DNA of 64,000 nt from Verrucomicrobiota bacterium (GTDB taxonomy: Bacteria; Verrucomicrobiota; Verrucomicrobiia; Opitutales; Intestinicryptomonadaceae): the NCBI GenBank assembly GCA_023450935.1, contig JAEXGH010000026.1, positions 1 to 64,000 of the forward strand, read 5' to 3'. This document shows positions 42,757-52,605 of this stretch, in pieces; position 1 is the stretch's first letter, and the number at the start of each line of letters is the position of its first letter. A program made the position numbers and the translations under genes. The notes under the pieces were generated by a model that worked only from the letters and a program-made list of their open reading frames with translations, did no database searches and was not told the origin of the DNA.

Positions 42757-43770
42757 TTAAAGTTTGGAACAAACCAAAATTGCAAGCCCCGCAATGAAGA
42801 AAACAAACATCAGCGCAAGCAGTCCGCCCGTTCCTTTCGGGGCGTTCTTAAATTCGCGCCAAATGAACACGCCCCAAAACGCCGAAACCATTGTCGCGCC
42901 CTGCCCCAGTCCGTAAGACAACGCGGGCCCCGCCGCCGAAGACGAAATCAGACTAAACAGCGTTCCCAGGCACCATATAAAGCCGCCGAGCATTCCCACG
43001 AAATGGAGCTTCGGCGTGCCCTTCGAAAAGTAGTCGCGCAGGGCTACGGGCTTCGAGCCGTCGAGCGGGAATTTCATTGCAAGCGTGTTGAAGGCGAAGT
43101 TCGAAAGCAAAATTCCTACGGCGAAAAATACCATCGCCGTATACGGGGAAATTTTCGACGCCTCCAAAACGGCTACCGAATTCTCCTCGCGGATTTCGCC
43201 CATTGCCGCCGCCAGAAATTTGAAGAAAAAGCCCATCAAAACACCGGCCGCAACCGAAACGCAAATGCCCTTTACCGTAGCCGCGCGCGCGCCTATGCGT
43301 CTGAACGCGAGCGCGTCTATTATTATGGCGATTGCAACGAGCGCAACACCCAGTCCCATAATCACGGGGTCGCCTTCCGGGCGCTCCAAGTAGGTTGTTA
43401 TAACGCCCAGAACAAGCGCAAGCCCGACGCCTACGGGGAAGGCGACCGCCATTCCGGCGATGTCGATTGCAATGACCAAAAGAATGTTGGAAAGGTTGAA
43501 AATCACGCCGCTTAGGACGGGATACCACAGCCACTTGGCGTCGGCCTGCGCGATGTCCGCAAGAAAGCCGCGCCCGCCTTCTCCCGCAGAACCCGCCGTA
43601 AACGCCGCCAAAAGCGAGAACAACAAAATGCCGACAACGTAGTCCCAATAAAAAAGCTGGAATTTCCATTCCCTGCTTGCAAGCTTTTGCGTATTGCCCC
43701 AAGAGCCCCAGCAAATCATTGTAATGACACACATTACAACCGCGACAGAGTATGACGTAACTGTAACCAT
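42757..43770 (-). CDS. GRP/DMT-type transporter, likely sugar porter
   Basis: The 337-residue membrane protein has ten hydrophobic segments; MICWGSWGNTQKLASREWKFQLFYWDYVVG at the start and VGMLGGFIWCLGTLFSLISS near the end fit the glucose/ribose porter (GRP) branch of the drug/metabolite transporter superfamily. It lies convergent with ribokinase, which suggests ribose as a possible substrate. The cargo is inferred only from this neighbour. Confidence 0.7.
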   Translation of the reverse strand: MVTVTSYSVAVVMCVITMICWGSWGNTQKLASREWKFQLFYWDYVVGILLFSLLAAFTAGSAGEGGRGFLADIAQADAKWLWYPVLSGVIFNLSNILLVIAIDIAGMAVAFPVGVGLALVLGVITTYLERPEGDPVIMGLGVALVAIAIIIDALAFRRIGARAATVKGICVSVAAGVLMGFFFKFLAAAMGEIREENSVAVLEASKISPYTAMVFFAVGILLSNFAFNTLAMKFPLDGSKPVALRDYFSKGTPKLHFVGMLGGFIWCLGTLFSLISSSAAGPALSYGLGQGATMVSAFWGVFIWREFKNAPKGTGGLLALMFVFFIAGLAILVCSKL

Positions 43771-43795
43771 AATTTTTTCCTTTCCTGTTAAAAAA

Positions 43796-45211
43796 TCAGT
43801 CCCACGGCAGCTTTATGTTTTTAAGCGGCGAAAGCCGCTCGCGCAAGTCGGAGCAAACCACAACTTTGTCGCGGTTTAAAATGTTGTTTGGGTCGAAAAG
43901 TTTTTTTATTGCGCGCATGTATTCAATCTCCGCCGCCGAATGCTGAAGCGGCATGTACTTCGACTTCAAAAAGCCTATTCCGTGCTCTCCGGAAACCGCG
44001 CCGCCAAGCTCTATGGCTTTTTTTATCGACAAATCCATTGCATTTTGAGCGCGTTTTTTCGCGTCGGCATCGGCGGCGGCGAACATAAAATGGATATGGT
44101 AGTTGCCGTCGCCCGAGTGTCCGAACACCGGGCACGCCAAGCCGCTTTCCGCGCCGAGTTTTTTGTAGTATCGGAAAAATTCGCGCAACGCCGAATGCGG
44201 CAGAACAATGTCCTGATTTATTTTTGTGTCGGCGAGCAAATACATCGACGACGAAGCCGCCCTGCGGATTTTCCAGATATCCTGCCGTCTGTGTTCGTCC
44301 TCCGCCAAACGGACATCTGCAAACAACGCCGCGCACTTGCGCGCCGAAGCGTCAACCTCGCGCTCCGTTCCGTCGAACTCCACAAGCAACGCCGACTTCC
44401 CGCTTGGCACGCGGAGTTCTGGAAATTTTTTCGACACGCAAGCGATTGTCTCGGCGTCCATAAACTCCAGAATGCACGGTGAAAGCCCCGCGCGCATTAT
44501 TGCGCCGACGCCGTCGAAGGCCGCAAAGTCGTCGTCGAAAAACACCGCCATTGTCTTGAACGCTTCGGGCAGCGGCAGAAGTTTGAGCTTTGCCTGCACG
44601 ACAACCCCCAGAATGCCCTCGCTGCCGATGAACAAGTCGCGCAAATTAAGCCCCGCCGAAAATTTCCTAAGCGGCAGTCCGCATTCCAATAGCTCGCCCG
44701 CCGCCGAAAACGCCGTGAGGCTAAGAACATTGTCGCGCGTGAGCCCGTATTTGAAGGCGCGCAAACCGCCGGCGTTGCAGGCAATGTTTCCGCCTATCGA
44801 GCAATACTTGTGCGAAGACGGGTCGGGCGCATAGAAAAGCCCGTATTTGTTTGCGGCTGCGTCAACCGCGGCGGTAATTGCGCCCGCGCCGACAGTGGCT
44901 ACGCGCGCAACGGGGTCGATTTCAATGGAGTCAAGGCCCGATAAATCGAGCACCAACCCGCCGTCAACCGGCACCGCTCCGCCGGCGCACCCCGTGCCCG
45001 AGCCGCGCACGGTAACGCCCACGCGCAGCTCGTTTGCCACGCGCAAAACCTCCGCTACATCGTCGGACGACTTCGCAAAAACTACCGCCGCAGGCAAAAC
45101 GCTGTAGCGCGTGTGGTCAAGCGAACGCGAAAAACGCATGTCGCCCGCCTCCGAAACTTCAACCGATTTTTCGCGCAACCGCAAAACAGCCGTTTTCAAG
45201 TCGTCGAGCAT
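43796..45211 (-). CDS. FAD-linked oxidase, GlcD/D-lactate dehydrogenase type
   Basis: The 471-residue flavoprotein oxidises a 2-hydroxy acid such as glycolate or D-lactate. The FAD-binding domain has VTVRGSGTGCAGGAVPVDGG (about residue 68 on), APDPSSHKYCSIGGNIACNAGG and LFIGSEGILGVV; the C-terminal cap ends with VFGHSGDGNYHIHFMF, LGGAVSGEHGIGFLKSKYM and FDPNNILNRDKV, typical for GlcD-like enzymes. No GlcE/GlcF partner is adjacent. It follows ptsI with a 2-base gap. Confidence 0.88.
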   Translation of the reverse strand: MLDDLKTAVLRLREKSVEVSEAGDMRFSRSLDHTRYSVLPAAVVFAKSSDDVAEVLRVANELRVGVTVRGSGTGCAGGAVPVDGGLVLDLSGLDSIEIDPVARVATVGAGAITAAVDAAANKYGLFYAPDPSSHKYCSIGGNIACNAGGLRAFKYGLTRDNVLSLTAFSAAGELLECGLPLRKFSAGLNLRDLFIGSEGILGVVVQAKLKLLPLPEAFKTMAVFFDDDFAAFDGVGAIMRAGLSPCILEFMDAETIACVSKKFPELRVPSGKSALLVEFDGTEREVDASARKCAALFADVRLAEDEHRRQDIWKIRRAASSSMYLLADTKINQDIVLPHSALREFFRYYKKLGAESGLACPVFGHSGDGNYHIHFMFAAADADAKKRAQNAMDLSIKKAIELGGAVSGEHGIGFLKSKYMPLQHSAAEIEYMRAIKKLFDPNNILNRDKVVVCSDLRERLSPLKNIKLPWD

Positions 45212-45213
45212 TT

Positions 45214-46950
45214 TTATTTAAGATACTGCCTTAAGCTTTCGTAGTGGAACGAACGCAGCCTGTTTACGATATGGCGCGAACGCTTCATCAAAAGGATTTC
45301 GTCCTTGAGCGCAACCGCCTGCGGCATAGTGAGTTTGCGCAGGAAAAACTTAATTTCGCCGACCGACTTTTGCGACATGCTAAAGTGCGTTACGCCCATT
45401 CCCAAAAGAAGCGGCGTAAAAATGGGATCGGCGGCAATTTCGCCGCAAATGCCCACGGGAATGCCCATTGAGCGCGCCTTGGAGACAATCATATCCAGCA
45501 TGCGAATCACGGCTGGGTGGTAGGGCTCGTAAAGGTGCGCAACGGTTTCGTTTACGCGGTCCACGGCGAGCAGGTATTGAACGAGGTCGTTGGTGCCTAT
45601 GCTTATGAAATCGCAGGCTTCGGCGATTATATCGACAGTCAACGCCGCGCTCGGAATTTCAATCATGACGCCCACTTCGATGTTTTCGTCGAAGTTCTCG
45701 CCGGCTTCGCGCAGCTGGTCTTTGGCTTTGTCGATGAAAATGCGCGCCCGCTCGACTTCGCGCACCGAACAAATCATCGGCAGCATTATTTTCACTTTAC
45801 CGAACGCGCTTGCCCGCAAAATTGCGCGCAGCTGAACCAAGAAAATGTCGGAGTGGTCGAGACAGAAGCGGATTGCCCTGCAGCCCATAAACGGGTTTTC
45901 CTCTTTGTAGACCTCCTTCATAAGCGAAAGCGTTTTGTCGCCGCCCAAGTCGAGGGTTCTGATGATTATGGGCTTGCCCGCCGCGGCAACAACCGCCGCC
46001 TTGTAGGCCTGAAACTGCGCTGTTTCGTCGGGGAAGGCCGCGCTGCTGAGAAAGAACGCCTCGGTTCTAAACAGCCCGACGCCGTCGCAATACGACATCA
46101 CGTTGCCCGAAATGTCCGACGAGTCCGAAATGTTGAGCTCCACGTTGAACGGCTGACCGTCCGCCGTTTTAGATTCCGACGGCAGCGACGAATTGAACAC
46201 AATCTGGTTTTCGCGATGGACCGACTCAAGTTCGTTATACGCGCTTAGAGTCTGCGGGCGGGGATTGACAAAAACTTTGCCGTTATATCCGTCCGCCAGA
46301 AGAGGGTCGCCCGAGGCGATTTTATCAACAACACCCTCCACACCCACTACACACGGAATACCCAGCGAGCGCGCCAGAATAGCCGTATGACATGTAGGAG
46401 AGCCCTTCCCCGAAACTATGCCGAGCAGCTTGCTTTTATCGACAAGCGAAAAATCCGACGGGGTGAAGTCGGAGCTTACGAGAATAACGGCGTCGGAAAA
46501 CTGCCCGATTTTGACCGACTCCACTCCCAAAAAATTGCGCAGCACGCGCGTTGAAACGTCGCGCAAATCAGTTATGCGTTCTTTGATTATGGGGTCCTCG
46601 ATTTTCTCGAACGCAGAGATGAACTTGTCTACAACCGCCATGTAGCAATACTCTATATTGAGATTGCCGCTCTCGAAGAACTGCATTGTCTCGTCGATGA
46701 TTGCCACGTCTTCGAGAACCATTAAATGCGCGTCGATAATCGCCGACTCGCTCTCGCCAATCGACGAAACAAGTTCGTCGCGGATTTTGTTGATTTCGGC
46801 TTTGGTCTTTAAAATGGCGTCCTGAAAACGTTTGCGTTCGTTGGGGCGGTCGGAGTCTTTTATTTCGTAGATGGGGGTTTTGAGATCCCTTGCCAAAAGC
46901 ACAAACGCCTCCCCCATTGCGATTCCCTTCGAAACCGCAAGTCCCTGCAT
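45214..46950 (-). CDS. ptsI: PTS enzyme I (phosphoenolpyruvate-protein phosphotransferase)
   Basis: The 578-residue protein transfers phosphate from PEP to HPr. The start at 46950 is selected because the family begins MxGIAxSxGIA (here MQGLAVSKGIAMGEAF) and AGGAAG lies just upstream. The phospho-His segment is GKGSPTCHTAILARSLGIPCVVG; the C-terminal PEP-binding domain has LFRTEAFFLSS, TLDLGGDKTLS, MLPMICSVREVE and SIGTNDLVQYLLAVDR. Neither HPr nor any EII gene is in the window. It lies between malQ and the FAD oxidase. Confidence 0.95.
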   Translation of the reverse strand: MQGLAVSKGIAMGEAFVLLARDLKTPIYEIKDSDRPNERKRFQDAILKTKAEINKIRDELVSSIGESESAIIDAHLMVLEDVAIIDETMQFFESGNLNIEYCYMAVVDKFISAFEKIEDPIIKERITDLRDVSTRVLRNFLGVESVKIGQFSDAVILVSSDFTPSDFSLVDKSKLLGIVSGKGSPTCHTAILARSLGIPCVVGVEGVVDKIASGDPLLADGYNGKVFVNPRPQTLSAYNELESVHRENQIVFNSSLPSESKTADGQPFNVELNISDSSDISGNVMSYCDGVGLFRTEAFFLSSAAFPDETAQFQAYKAAVVAAAGKPIIIRTLDLGGDKTLSLMKEVYKEENPFMGCRAIRFCLDHSDIFLVQLRAILRASAFGKVKIMLPMICSVREVERARIFIDKAKDQLREAGENFDENIEVGVMIEIPSAALTVDIIAEACDFISIGTNDLVQYLLAVDRVNETVAHLYEPYHPAVIRMLDMIVSKARSMGIPVGICGEIAADPIFTPLLLGMGVTHFSMSQKSVGEIKFFLRKLTMPQAVALKDEILLMKRSRHIVNRLRSFHYESLRQYLK

Positions 46951-47006
46951 TTGTCTTTCTTCCTGCTCCATTTTTAGACCGACTACGCCAGTGTGATACA
47001 ACCCGA

Positions 47007-48533
47007 CTATTTTTCAATACAAATTTTAAGCCTGTCCGACAATTCGCACAAACCACGCAAATACGGCGCGTTATCTGCGACCGCCTTTCGAAGCTGGGCA
47101 GATGTCATACGCCAACGCCAGTTGCCGTCGGGTTTGCCGGGGGTATTTGTGCGCGCCGACGAACCAAGACCAATGATGTCCTGCATCGGGAAAACCGCTA
47201 TTTTTGCAACGCTCAACATAACCGCGTGGATCATATCCCAATTTACGGCGTCGCCCGAGGCTCTGAAGTAGCGGCGCGCTTCGTCGCGGACCGGTTCCGA
47301 AGCCGACGCATACCAGCCTATGGAGGTATCGTTGTCGTGCGTGCCCGTGTAGAATACGCAGTTTCTGCGGATATTGTGCGGCAGATACGGGTTTTTAGCG
47401 TTGTCGCCGAATGCGAACTGCAGAACCGCCATCGACGGAATGTCCAAAGCGTCGCGCAATGCGGCGGCGGGCTTGGAAAGCAGCCCCAAATCCTCGGCAA
47501 CGAATTTCTGTTTCGGAAAATGTTTTTTCACGAAGTCGAAGAACTCGGCGTCCGGACCTTTTTTGAGGGAACCTTTGCGCGCGTCGCCCGACTTTGCGGG
47601 AATGGACCAGTAATCGGCAAAGCCCCTGAAGTGGTCGAAGCGGATTACGTCGGCCATTTTTGCGGCGGCGGCAATGCGCCTGCGCCAGAATTCGAAGAGG
47701 GCGGGCTTTGCGTTTTTCCAGTCGTAGAGGGGGTTTCCCCAAAGCTGCCCGTTCGCGCTGAAATAGTCGGGCGCAACGCCCGCTACGTTCTTGGGGCGGA
47801 AGTGCGCATCAAGCTCGAAAAGGGTCGGGTTAGACCACACGTCCGCGCTGTCAAGCGATACAAAAATGGGAATGTCGCCGAAAATCTCGATGCCCCGCGC
47901 GGCGACCCTTTTGCGGAAGTCCGCGTATTGAGCGAAGAAAATCCACTGTCCGAAGCGCGCCGAATAAATGTCGTCGGCGCAGTCGGCGGGAACGTTCTTT
48001 GCGGCGTATTCGTAGTTTCTGAACCTCTCGGGCCACTCGAGCCACGACTTCGAACCGAACTTGTTTTTGAGCGCGCGGTATAGGGCGTAGGCGTCGAGCC
48101 AGTCGGCGTTTTTCGCGCAGAAGCGTTTGAAATTCGCCGTCTTATCCTGCGGCGCGCAAAGCCTGAACTTCATTGCCGCCTTGCGAAGCAGCGCGGGCAG
48201 GATTCGATAGAGCGCGCCGTAGTCGCAATCGGAATCGGGCAGGCGGCGCAGCGCGTCGAGGTCTGACTCCTCCAAAAGCGAGTCGGCAACCAGACGCGAG
48301 TAGTCTATAAAGTAGATGTTCCCCGCGAACGACGAAAACGACTGATACGGGGAATCCCCGTATCCCGTCGGCCCGAGAGGGCACAGCTGCCAATAAGAAA
48401 ACCCCGCCGACTGGGCGAAGTCCAAAAACGCGTCGGCGGCAGAGCCGATATTGCCCACGCCAAACTCCGACGGCAGCGACGATATGTGCAAAAACACGCC
48501 CGCGCCGCGCCGTTTAATCCACGAAAAATCCAT
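47007..48533 (-). CDS. malQ: 4-alpha-glucanotransferase (GH77)
   Basis: The 508-residue enzyme moves alpha-1,4-glucan chains in maltodextrin and glycogen metabolism. The opening GAGVFLHISSLPSEFGVGNIG and YWQLCPLGPTGYGDSPYQS are family-typical; catalytic residues lie in VIRFDHFRGFADYW (nucleophile Asp), FVAEDLGLLS (Glu) and YTGTHDNDTSIGW (Asp). It is followed by ptsI and preceded by purF, 2 bases away, so the grouping looks like a mixed operon. Confidence 0.95.
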   Translation of the reverse strand: MDFSWIKRRGAGVFLHISSLPSEFGVGNIGSAADAFLDFAQSAGFSYWQLCPLGPTGYGDSPYQSFSSFAGNIYFIDYSRLVADSLLEESDLDALRRLPDSDCDYGALYRILPALLRKAAMKFRLCAPQDKTANFKRFCAKNADWLDAYALYRALKNKFGSKSWLEWPERFRNYEYAAKNVPADCADDIYSARFGQWIFFAQYADFRKRVAARGIEIFGDIPIFVSLDSADVWSNPTLFELDAHFRPKNVAGVAPDYFSANGQLWGNPLYDWKNAKPALFEFWRRRIAAAAKMADVIRFDHFRGFADYWSIPAKSGDARKGSLKKGPDAEFFDFVKKHFPKQKFVAEDLGLLSKPAAALRDALDIPSMAVLQFAFGDNAKNPYLPHNIRRNCVFYTGTHDNDTSIGWYASASEPVRDEARRYFRASGDAVNWDMIHAVMLSVAKIAVFPMQDIIGLGSSARTNTPGKPDGNWRWRMTSAQLRKAVADNAPYLRGLCELSDRLKICIEK

Positions 48534-48535
48534 TT

Positions 48536-50452
48536 TTAATAGCTTCTGCCCTCTTTGTTTTCGTAGTAGTTTATAAAGGCGTTGTTCAGAACCATATAGC
48601 CGCCCGCCGTAGGATAGTCGCCGGTGAAATACCAGTCGCCGGTGCAGGAGGGAATCGACTTGTGGAGGTCTTCGATAGACTGGAAAACAACTTCAAGCTC
48701 GCCGCGCCATTCGCTTTTTGTGGGATAGACAAGTTCGGCGATTTTCTTCGAAAGCTGGTCGGGCGTGAAGCGGTCGTAGATTTCGCGGACGTAGTTTTTC
48801 ATTTCCGCCGCGGGCTTGTCGCGCTGCGCCACGCACTTTTGGTAGACCTCCGTTATGACCTCGCGCGCGCCCGTTTCCTTGAGCAGTTTTATGGCGGCTT
48901 GGAAGGCTATGAATTTGCCGATTTCGCTCATGTCGATGCCGTAGCAGTCGGGATAGCGGATTTGCGGCGCGGTTGAGGCAATTACTATTTTCTTGGGGTT
49001 CATTCTGCCCAAGATGCGCAAAATCTGGCGTTTGAGAGTTGTTCCGCGCACGATTGAATCGTCGAGGCAAACGAGGTTGTCCTTGTGCTCAACAACTCCG
49101 TAGGTGATGTCGTAGACGTGCGAAGCCAGCTGCATTCTGTCCTTTTCCTGCGAAATGAAGGTCCTAAGCTTGATGTCTTTATGGGCGATTTTTTCGCCGC
49201 GCGGCCAGTTGTCCATAATGAGGGCGTCAATCATATCGTCGTCGAGCTGTTTACCCGCTTCGATACTGTTTTTTATAGCGTCCTTAACCTGACGGCGGCG
49301 TATGCAGCGCAGCTCGCACATCATTCCGTAGTAGGCAACTTCCGCCGTATTCGGAATGTAGCTGAAGACGCTGTTTTTGAAATCGCCGCCGATGCTCCGC
49401 ATAATTTTGGGGCACAAAGCCGCGCCCAACGCCTTGCGTTCGCGGTATATTTCCGGATCGTTGCCGCGCGAAAAATAGATGCGCTCGAACGTGCAAGACT
49501 TGCGCTCTCCGGGGGTTCTGTATTGGTATTGCTCGCACGAGCCGTCGCACTTTATTACGAAGACGTTCCCCGGGGCTACTTCCTTTACGTCCGATTCCGC
49601 CGCTTCGAACACCGTCATAAGCGGAACGCGTTCGGAGGCGAAGGCTATGAGCTCGTCGTTTTTATAATAGAAGCACGGACGGATTCCGTTGGCGTCGCGC
49701 ATAACGAAGCAGTCGCCGTTGCCGATTGCCCCCGCTATCGTGTAGCCGCCGTCCCAGTTTTTGGCGGCGTTGCTGACAATTCTGAGAGGGCTCAGACGCT
49801 CGTTCATCATTCGCAGAATATCGGGGCCCAAAACGCCCTCGTTGCGGAGTTCGCGATAGATTTCGGCGTGTTCGATGTCGAGATGATAGGAGATTTCCTC
49901 CAAAATGGCCTGCGTATCTGTGCTGAAAACGGGGTGGATACCATAGTCTACAAGCTCCTGGCTAAGCTGGCGGGCGTTCGTGATATTGAAGTTGCCAACA
50001 AGCATGAGATTGCGCGCCGGCCAAGTGCTTTTGCGAATAAACGGGTGGCACGATTTTTTGTTATACGCGCCGCTTGTGCCGTAGCGCAAATGCCCCATGA
50101 GCACTTCGGCTTCGTAGTCGAAATTCGATTTTACCGTGTCGGGGAACTCGGGGTGGATTATTCCCTTTTTGACTTTTTCGTTATAGACTTCGAGCTGGTC
50201 GTTGAAGATTTCCGAAAGCCCGTTCGAGTTTGCGTTGCGCTCGCGGAACATGTAGTTTTCGCCCGCGGGAACTCCTATTTTTACCGCGCCTATGCCCGCG
50301 CCGTCCTGTCCGCGGTTGTGCTGTTTTTCCATAAGCAGGAAAAGCTTGTTGAATCCGTAAAGGGGCGTTTCATACTTTTCCTGATAGTATTTTAACGGCT
50401 TTAAAAGCCTGATAAGTGCAATGCCGCATTCGTGCTTGATAGGATCGCTCAT
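48536..50452 (-). CDS. purF: Amidophosphoribosyltransferase
   Basis: The 638-residue enzyme makes phosphoribosylamine from PRPP and glutamine, the first step of purine synthesis. The catalytic Cys is Cys9 in IKHECGIALIRLL, so a short propeptide is expected to be removed. The glutaminase domain shows EKQHNRGQDGAGI and VLMGHLRYGTSG; the phosphoribosyltransferase domain has VCLDDSIVRGTTLKRQILRIL with the PRPP loop. The length and the YYQEKYETPLYGFNKLFLLM segment are those of the long Bacteroidetes-like type. The start at 50452 is fixed by the N-terminus. A GC-rich 230-base leader without a gene lies before it. Confidence 0.94.
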   Translation of the reverse strand: MSDPIKHECGIALIRLLKPLKYYQEKYETPLYGFNKLFLLMEKQHNRGQDGAGIGAVKIGVPAGENYMFRERNANSNGLSEIFNDQLEVYNEKVKKGIIHPEFPDTVKSNFDYEAEVLMGHLRYGTSGAYNKKSCHPFIRKSTWPARNLMLVGNFNITNARQLSQELVDYGIHPVFSTDTQAILEEISYHLDIEHAEIYRELRNEGVLGPDILRMMNERLSPLRIVSNAAKNWDGGYTIAGAIGNGDCFVMRDANGIRPCFYYKNDELIAFASERVPLMTVFEAAESDVKEVAPGNVFVIKCDGSCEQYQYRTPGERKSCTFERIYFSRGNDPEIYRERKALGAALCPKIMRSIGGDFKNSVFSYIPNTAEVAYYGMMCELRCIRRRQVKDAIKNSIEAGKQLDDDMIDALIMDNWPRGEKIAHKDIKLRTFISQEKDRMQLASHVYDITYGVVEHKDNLVCLDDSIVRGTTLKRQILRILGRMNPKKIVIASTAPQIRYPDCYGIDMSEIGKFIAFQAAIKLLKETGAREVITEVYQKCVAQRDKPAAEMKNYVREIYDRFTPDQLSKKIAELVYPTKSEWRGELEVVFQSIEDLHKSIPSCTGDWYFTGDYPTAGGYMVLNNAFINYYENKEGRSY

Positions 50453-50682
50453 ATTGTAAAAATGTTGGGTGAAATATCTCTGGTTTGCAGAGCCTTTGCA
50501 AGCTTTTTTAAAGTTTTTCGGCGAACTAAAACGCCGACGCCCCGCGGCGTTCCCGAGACGCCAAGTAAGCGCGACTGCGCGGGGGAAATCCCGACTTCGC
50601 CCGCAGCCAAGCGCGACGATGACGCCTACCCGAAGCGGAGGGGCATGCTCGGCAACTTGGCCATCACGCGAGCCTATCCCCC

Positions 50683-52596
50683 CTACTGCGCCGCCGTTTT
50701 GGACTCGAAATACGCCCGCATTGCCGCCTGCACAATCGGGCCCGCCGTTCTTCCGCCGCCTACGTCGCCCGGTTCTTCGCCCTCCACGACTACAGCCATT
50801 GCCACTTCGGGCTTTTCGGCGGGAGCGAACGCAATCATCCACGCCAAAGCCAGTTTTCGCCCGGAAACGTTTACCTGCGCCGTCCCCGACTTTGCCGCAA
50901 CCTGCGCGTATTCGACAGCCGCGCGGCGGCACGTTCCGCGTTCGACGGCGGCAATCATTCCGTCCACAATCGCCCGATAGTTTTTGCCCCCAAGCGGAAG
51001 CGGTTTGGCATCGTGGTATTGCATATCCGTTTTGCGGGAGGCGTCGTGCAAAATCGACGCCCGCGTGCGCGTTCTACCCGCCGCAAACGACGCCGCAAAA
51101 CACGCCATCTGCAGGGGCGTCTGCTTCAGATAGCCCTGTCCGATTGACGTATTGGCAGTATCGCCCAAGCTCCAGCCCCCCTCGTAGGGGCGGTTCTTGC
51201 GCTTGTATTCGGGGCTCGGAACAATAGTGCGCCTCCAAGAATTTTCCCCAATCTCGATTCCGGGGTCCGACGAAAGCCCCATCATTTCGGCAACATCGTC
51301 TATCGCCTTTATGGTGGCGTCGATTCCCGCGGTGTAGAAGTATACGTTGCAGCTTTTGGCAATCGCGCCTATTAAATCCAGATTCCCGTGCCCTACTCTA
51401 TTGTTGCACGGGAAAAGCCGACGTCCTATTTTGGTTCCGCCGACGCATGTTTTCACTGTTTCGGGGACGATAACGCCCTCGCGCAAAGCGGCAATGGAGG
51501 TGATTATTTTGAACGTCGAACCCGGCGGATAGAGCCCCTGCGTGGCACGGTTAAGCCACGCGCCCTTGTCGGTTATTTCGTCCATAACCGCCTTGCTCAT
51601 AAAGGGAGTGAGCGAATTGAGGTCGTAGCAGGGTCGGCTTGCCATTGCCAAAACCTCGCCTGTTTTGACGTCGAGCATAACAGCCGCGCCTTTGCGCTTG
51701 CCGAACGACGACTCCACGGCGTCCTGAACATTGATGTCCAAAGACAGGATTACGTCGTTGCCCTTTTTTGCGCGTATGTCCAAAATGCTTTCATACTGGT
51801 AGCCGCGGTGGTCTACAATCCATATTTTCGCGCCGTTCGTGCCCGAAAGGCGGTCGTTGAACGCCTTTTCCACGCCGCTGCGCCCGTTCTCGCCCGCGAA
51901 CGACGACGTGCGCAGGTTTTCGCCCGGAATGCCCGAAACGTCAATGTTGTCGAAATTGCTTGTGACGTAGCCGAGCGTGTGCGCCGCTGTCTCCCCGTAG
52001 GGATAGTAGCGCGCCGACGACCTGTAAATCTGCACGACCGAATCTATCGGCAGCTTTTCCGCCAAAATGGCGTGTTCGCGCGCGGTGAGGTCTTTTACGA
52101 TTGGGAACGGCAAAAGCCTGCTCTGCCACGCGTGCTTTTCGAATTCCCTGAGCGAATACTTGTAGTCGGAACCCAAAATGGCGTTTACTTTATCGGTGTA
52201 TTTTTTAAGAACGATTTCGCGCGCGACGCGGCTCGACGGCGGAAGGGGATCGGGCAGAGTCCCGCCCGCGGCTAAAACCGCGCGGCGTTGGCGGCGGATT
52301 TCGGCGGCGATTGAACCAAGCTCCTCGCTGATGTCGTTGAAAAACAGGACGGCTGAATAACGCGGTTTGTTGGTGACAAGCAGATTGCCGTTGCGGTCGA
52401 AAATGTCGCCGCGCGCGGCTGGGTGGATGACGCGGCGCAGGCTTTGGCGGTTCGAACGGTTCGTGTAATAGTCGAACATAAAAATCTGCCTTACGGCAAG
52501 CGCGCACAGCAGGAACGCGAAGGCAAACCCGAACAGCCCGTAGAAAAAAGTTATTCTCGGATTCGTTTTCGTATAGACTTCGTTTCGTTCGCGCAT
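50683..52596 (-). CDS. mrdA: Penicillin-binding protein 2
   Basis: The 637-residue class B PBP is the transpeptidase of the elongasome. It has one membrane anchor (about 17-40), a PBP dimerisation region with RGDIFDRNGNLLVTNKPRYS, and the penicillin-binding domain with SxxK at PPGSTFKI (Ser360, Lys363), SxN as SCN (415-417) and KSGT (569-572). It follows mreD by about 10 bases in the mre operon. A rodA gene is not adjacent. Confidence 0.95.
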   Translation of the reverse strand: MRERNEVYTKTNPRITFFYGLFGFAFAFLLCALAVRQIFMFDYYTNRSNRQSLRRVIHPAARGDIFDRNGNLLVTNKPRYSAVLFFNDISEELGSIAAEIRRQRRAVLAAGGTLPDPLPPSSRVAREIVLKKYTDKVNAILGSDYKYSLREFEKHAWQSRLLPFPIVKDLTAREHAILAEKLPIDSVVQIYRSSARYYPYGETAAHTLGYVTSNFDNIDVSGIPGENLRTSSFAGENGRSGVEKAFNDRLSGTNGAKIWIVDHRGYQYESILDIRAKKGNDVILSLDINVQDAVESSFGKRKGAAVMLDVKTGEVLAMASRPCYDLNSLTPFMSKAVMDEITDKGAWLNRATQGLYPPGSTFKIITSIAALREGVIVPETVKTCVGGTKIGRRLFPCNNRVGHGNLDLIGAIAKSCNVYFYTAGIDATIKAIDDVAEMMGLSSDPGIEIGENSWRRTIVPSPEYKRKNRPYEGGWSLGDTANTSIGQGYLKQTPLQMACFAASFAAGRTRTRASILHDASRKTDMQYHDAKPLPLGGKNYRAIVDGMIAAVERGTCRRAAVEYAQVAAKSGTAQVNVSGRKLALAWMIAFAPAEKPEVAMAVVVEGEEPGDVGGGRTAGPIVQAAMRAYFESKTAAQ

Positions 52597-52605
52597 GGGA
52601 AAAAA

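Noticed and set aside
49085..50395. 436-codon plus-strand open frame
   Set aside because: Antisense shadow of purF.
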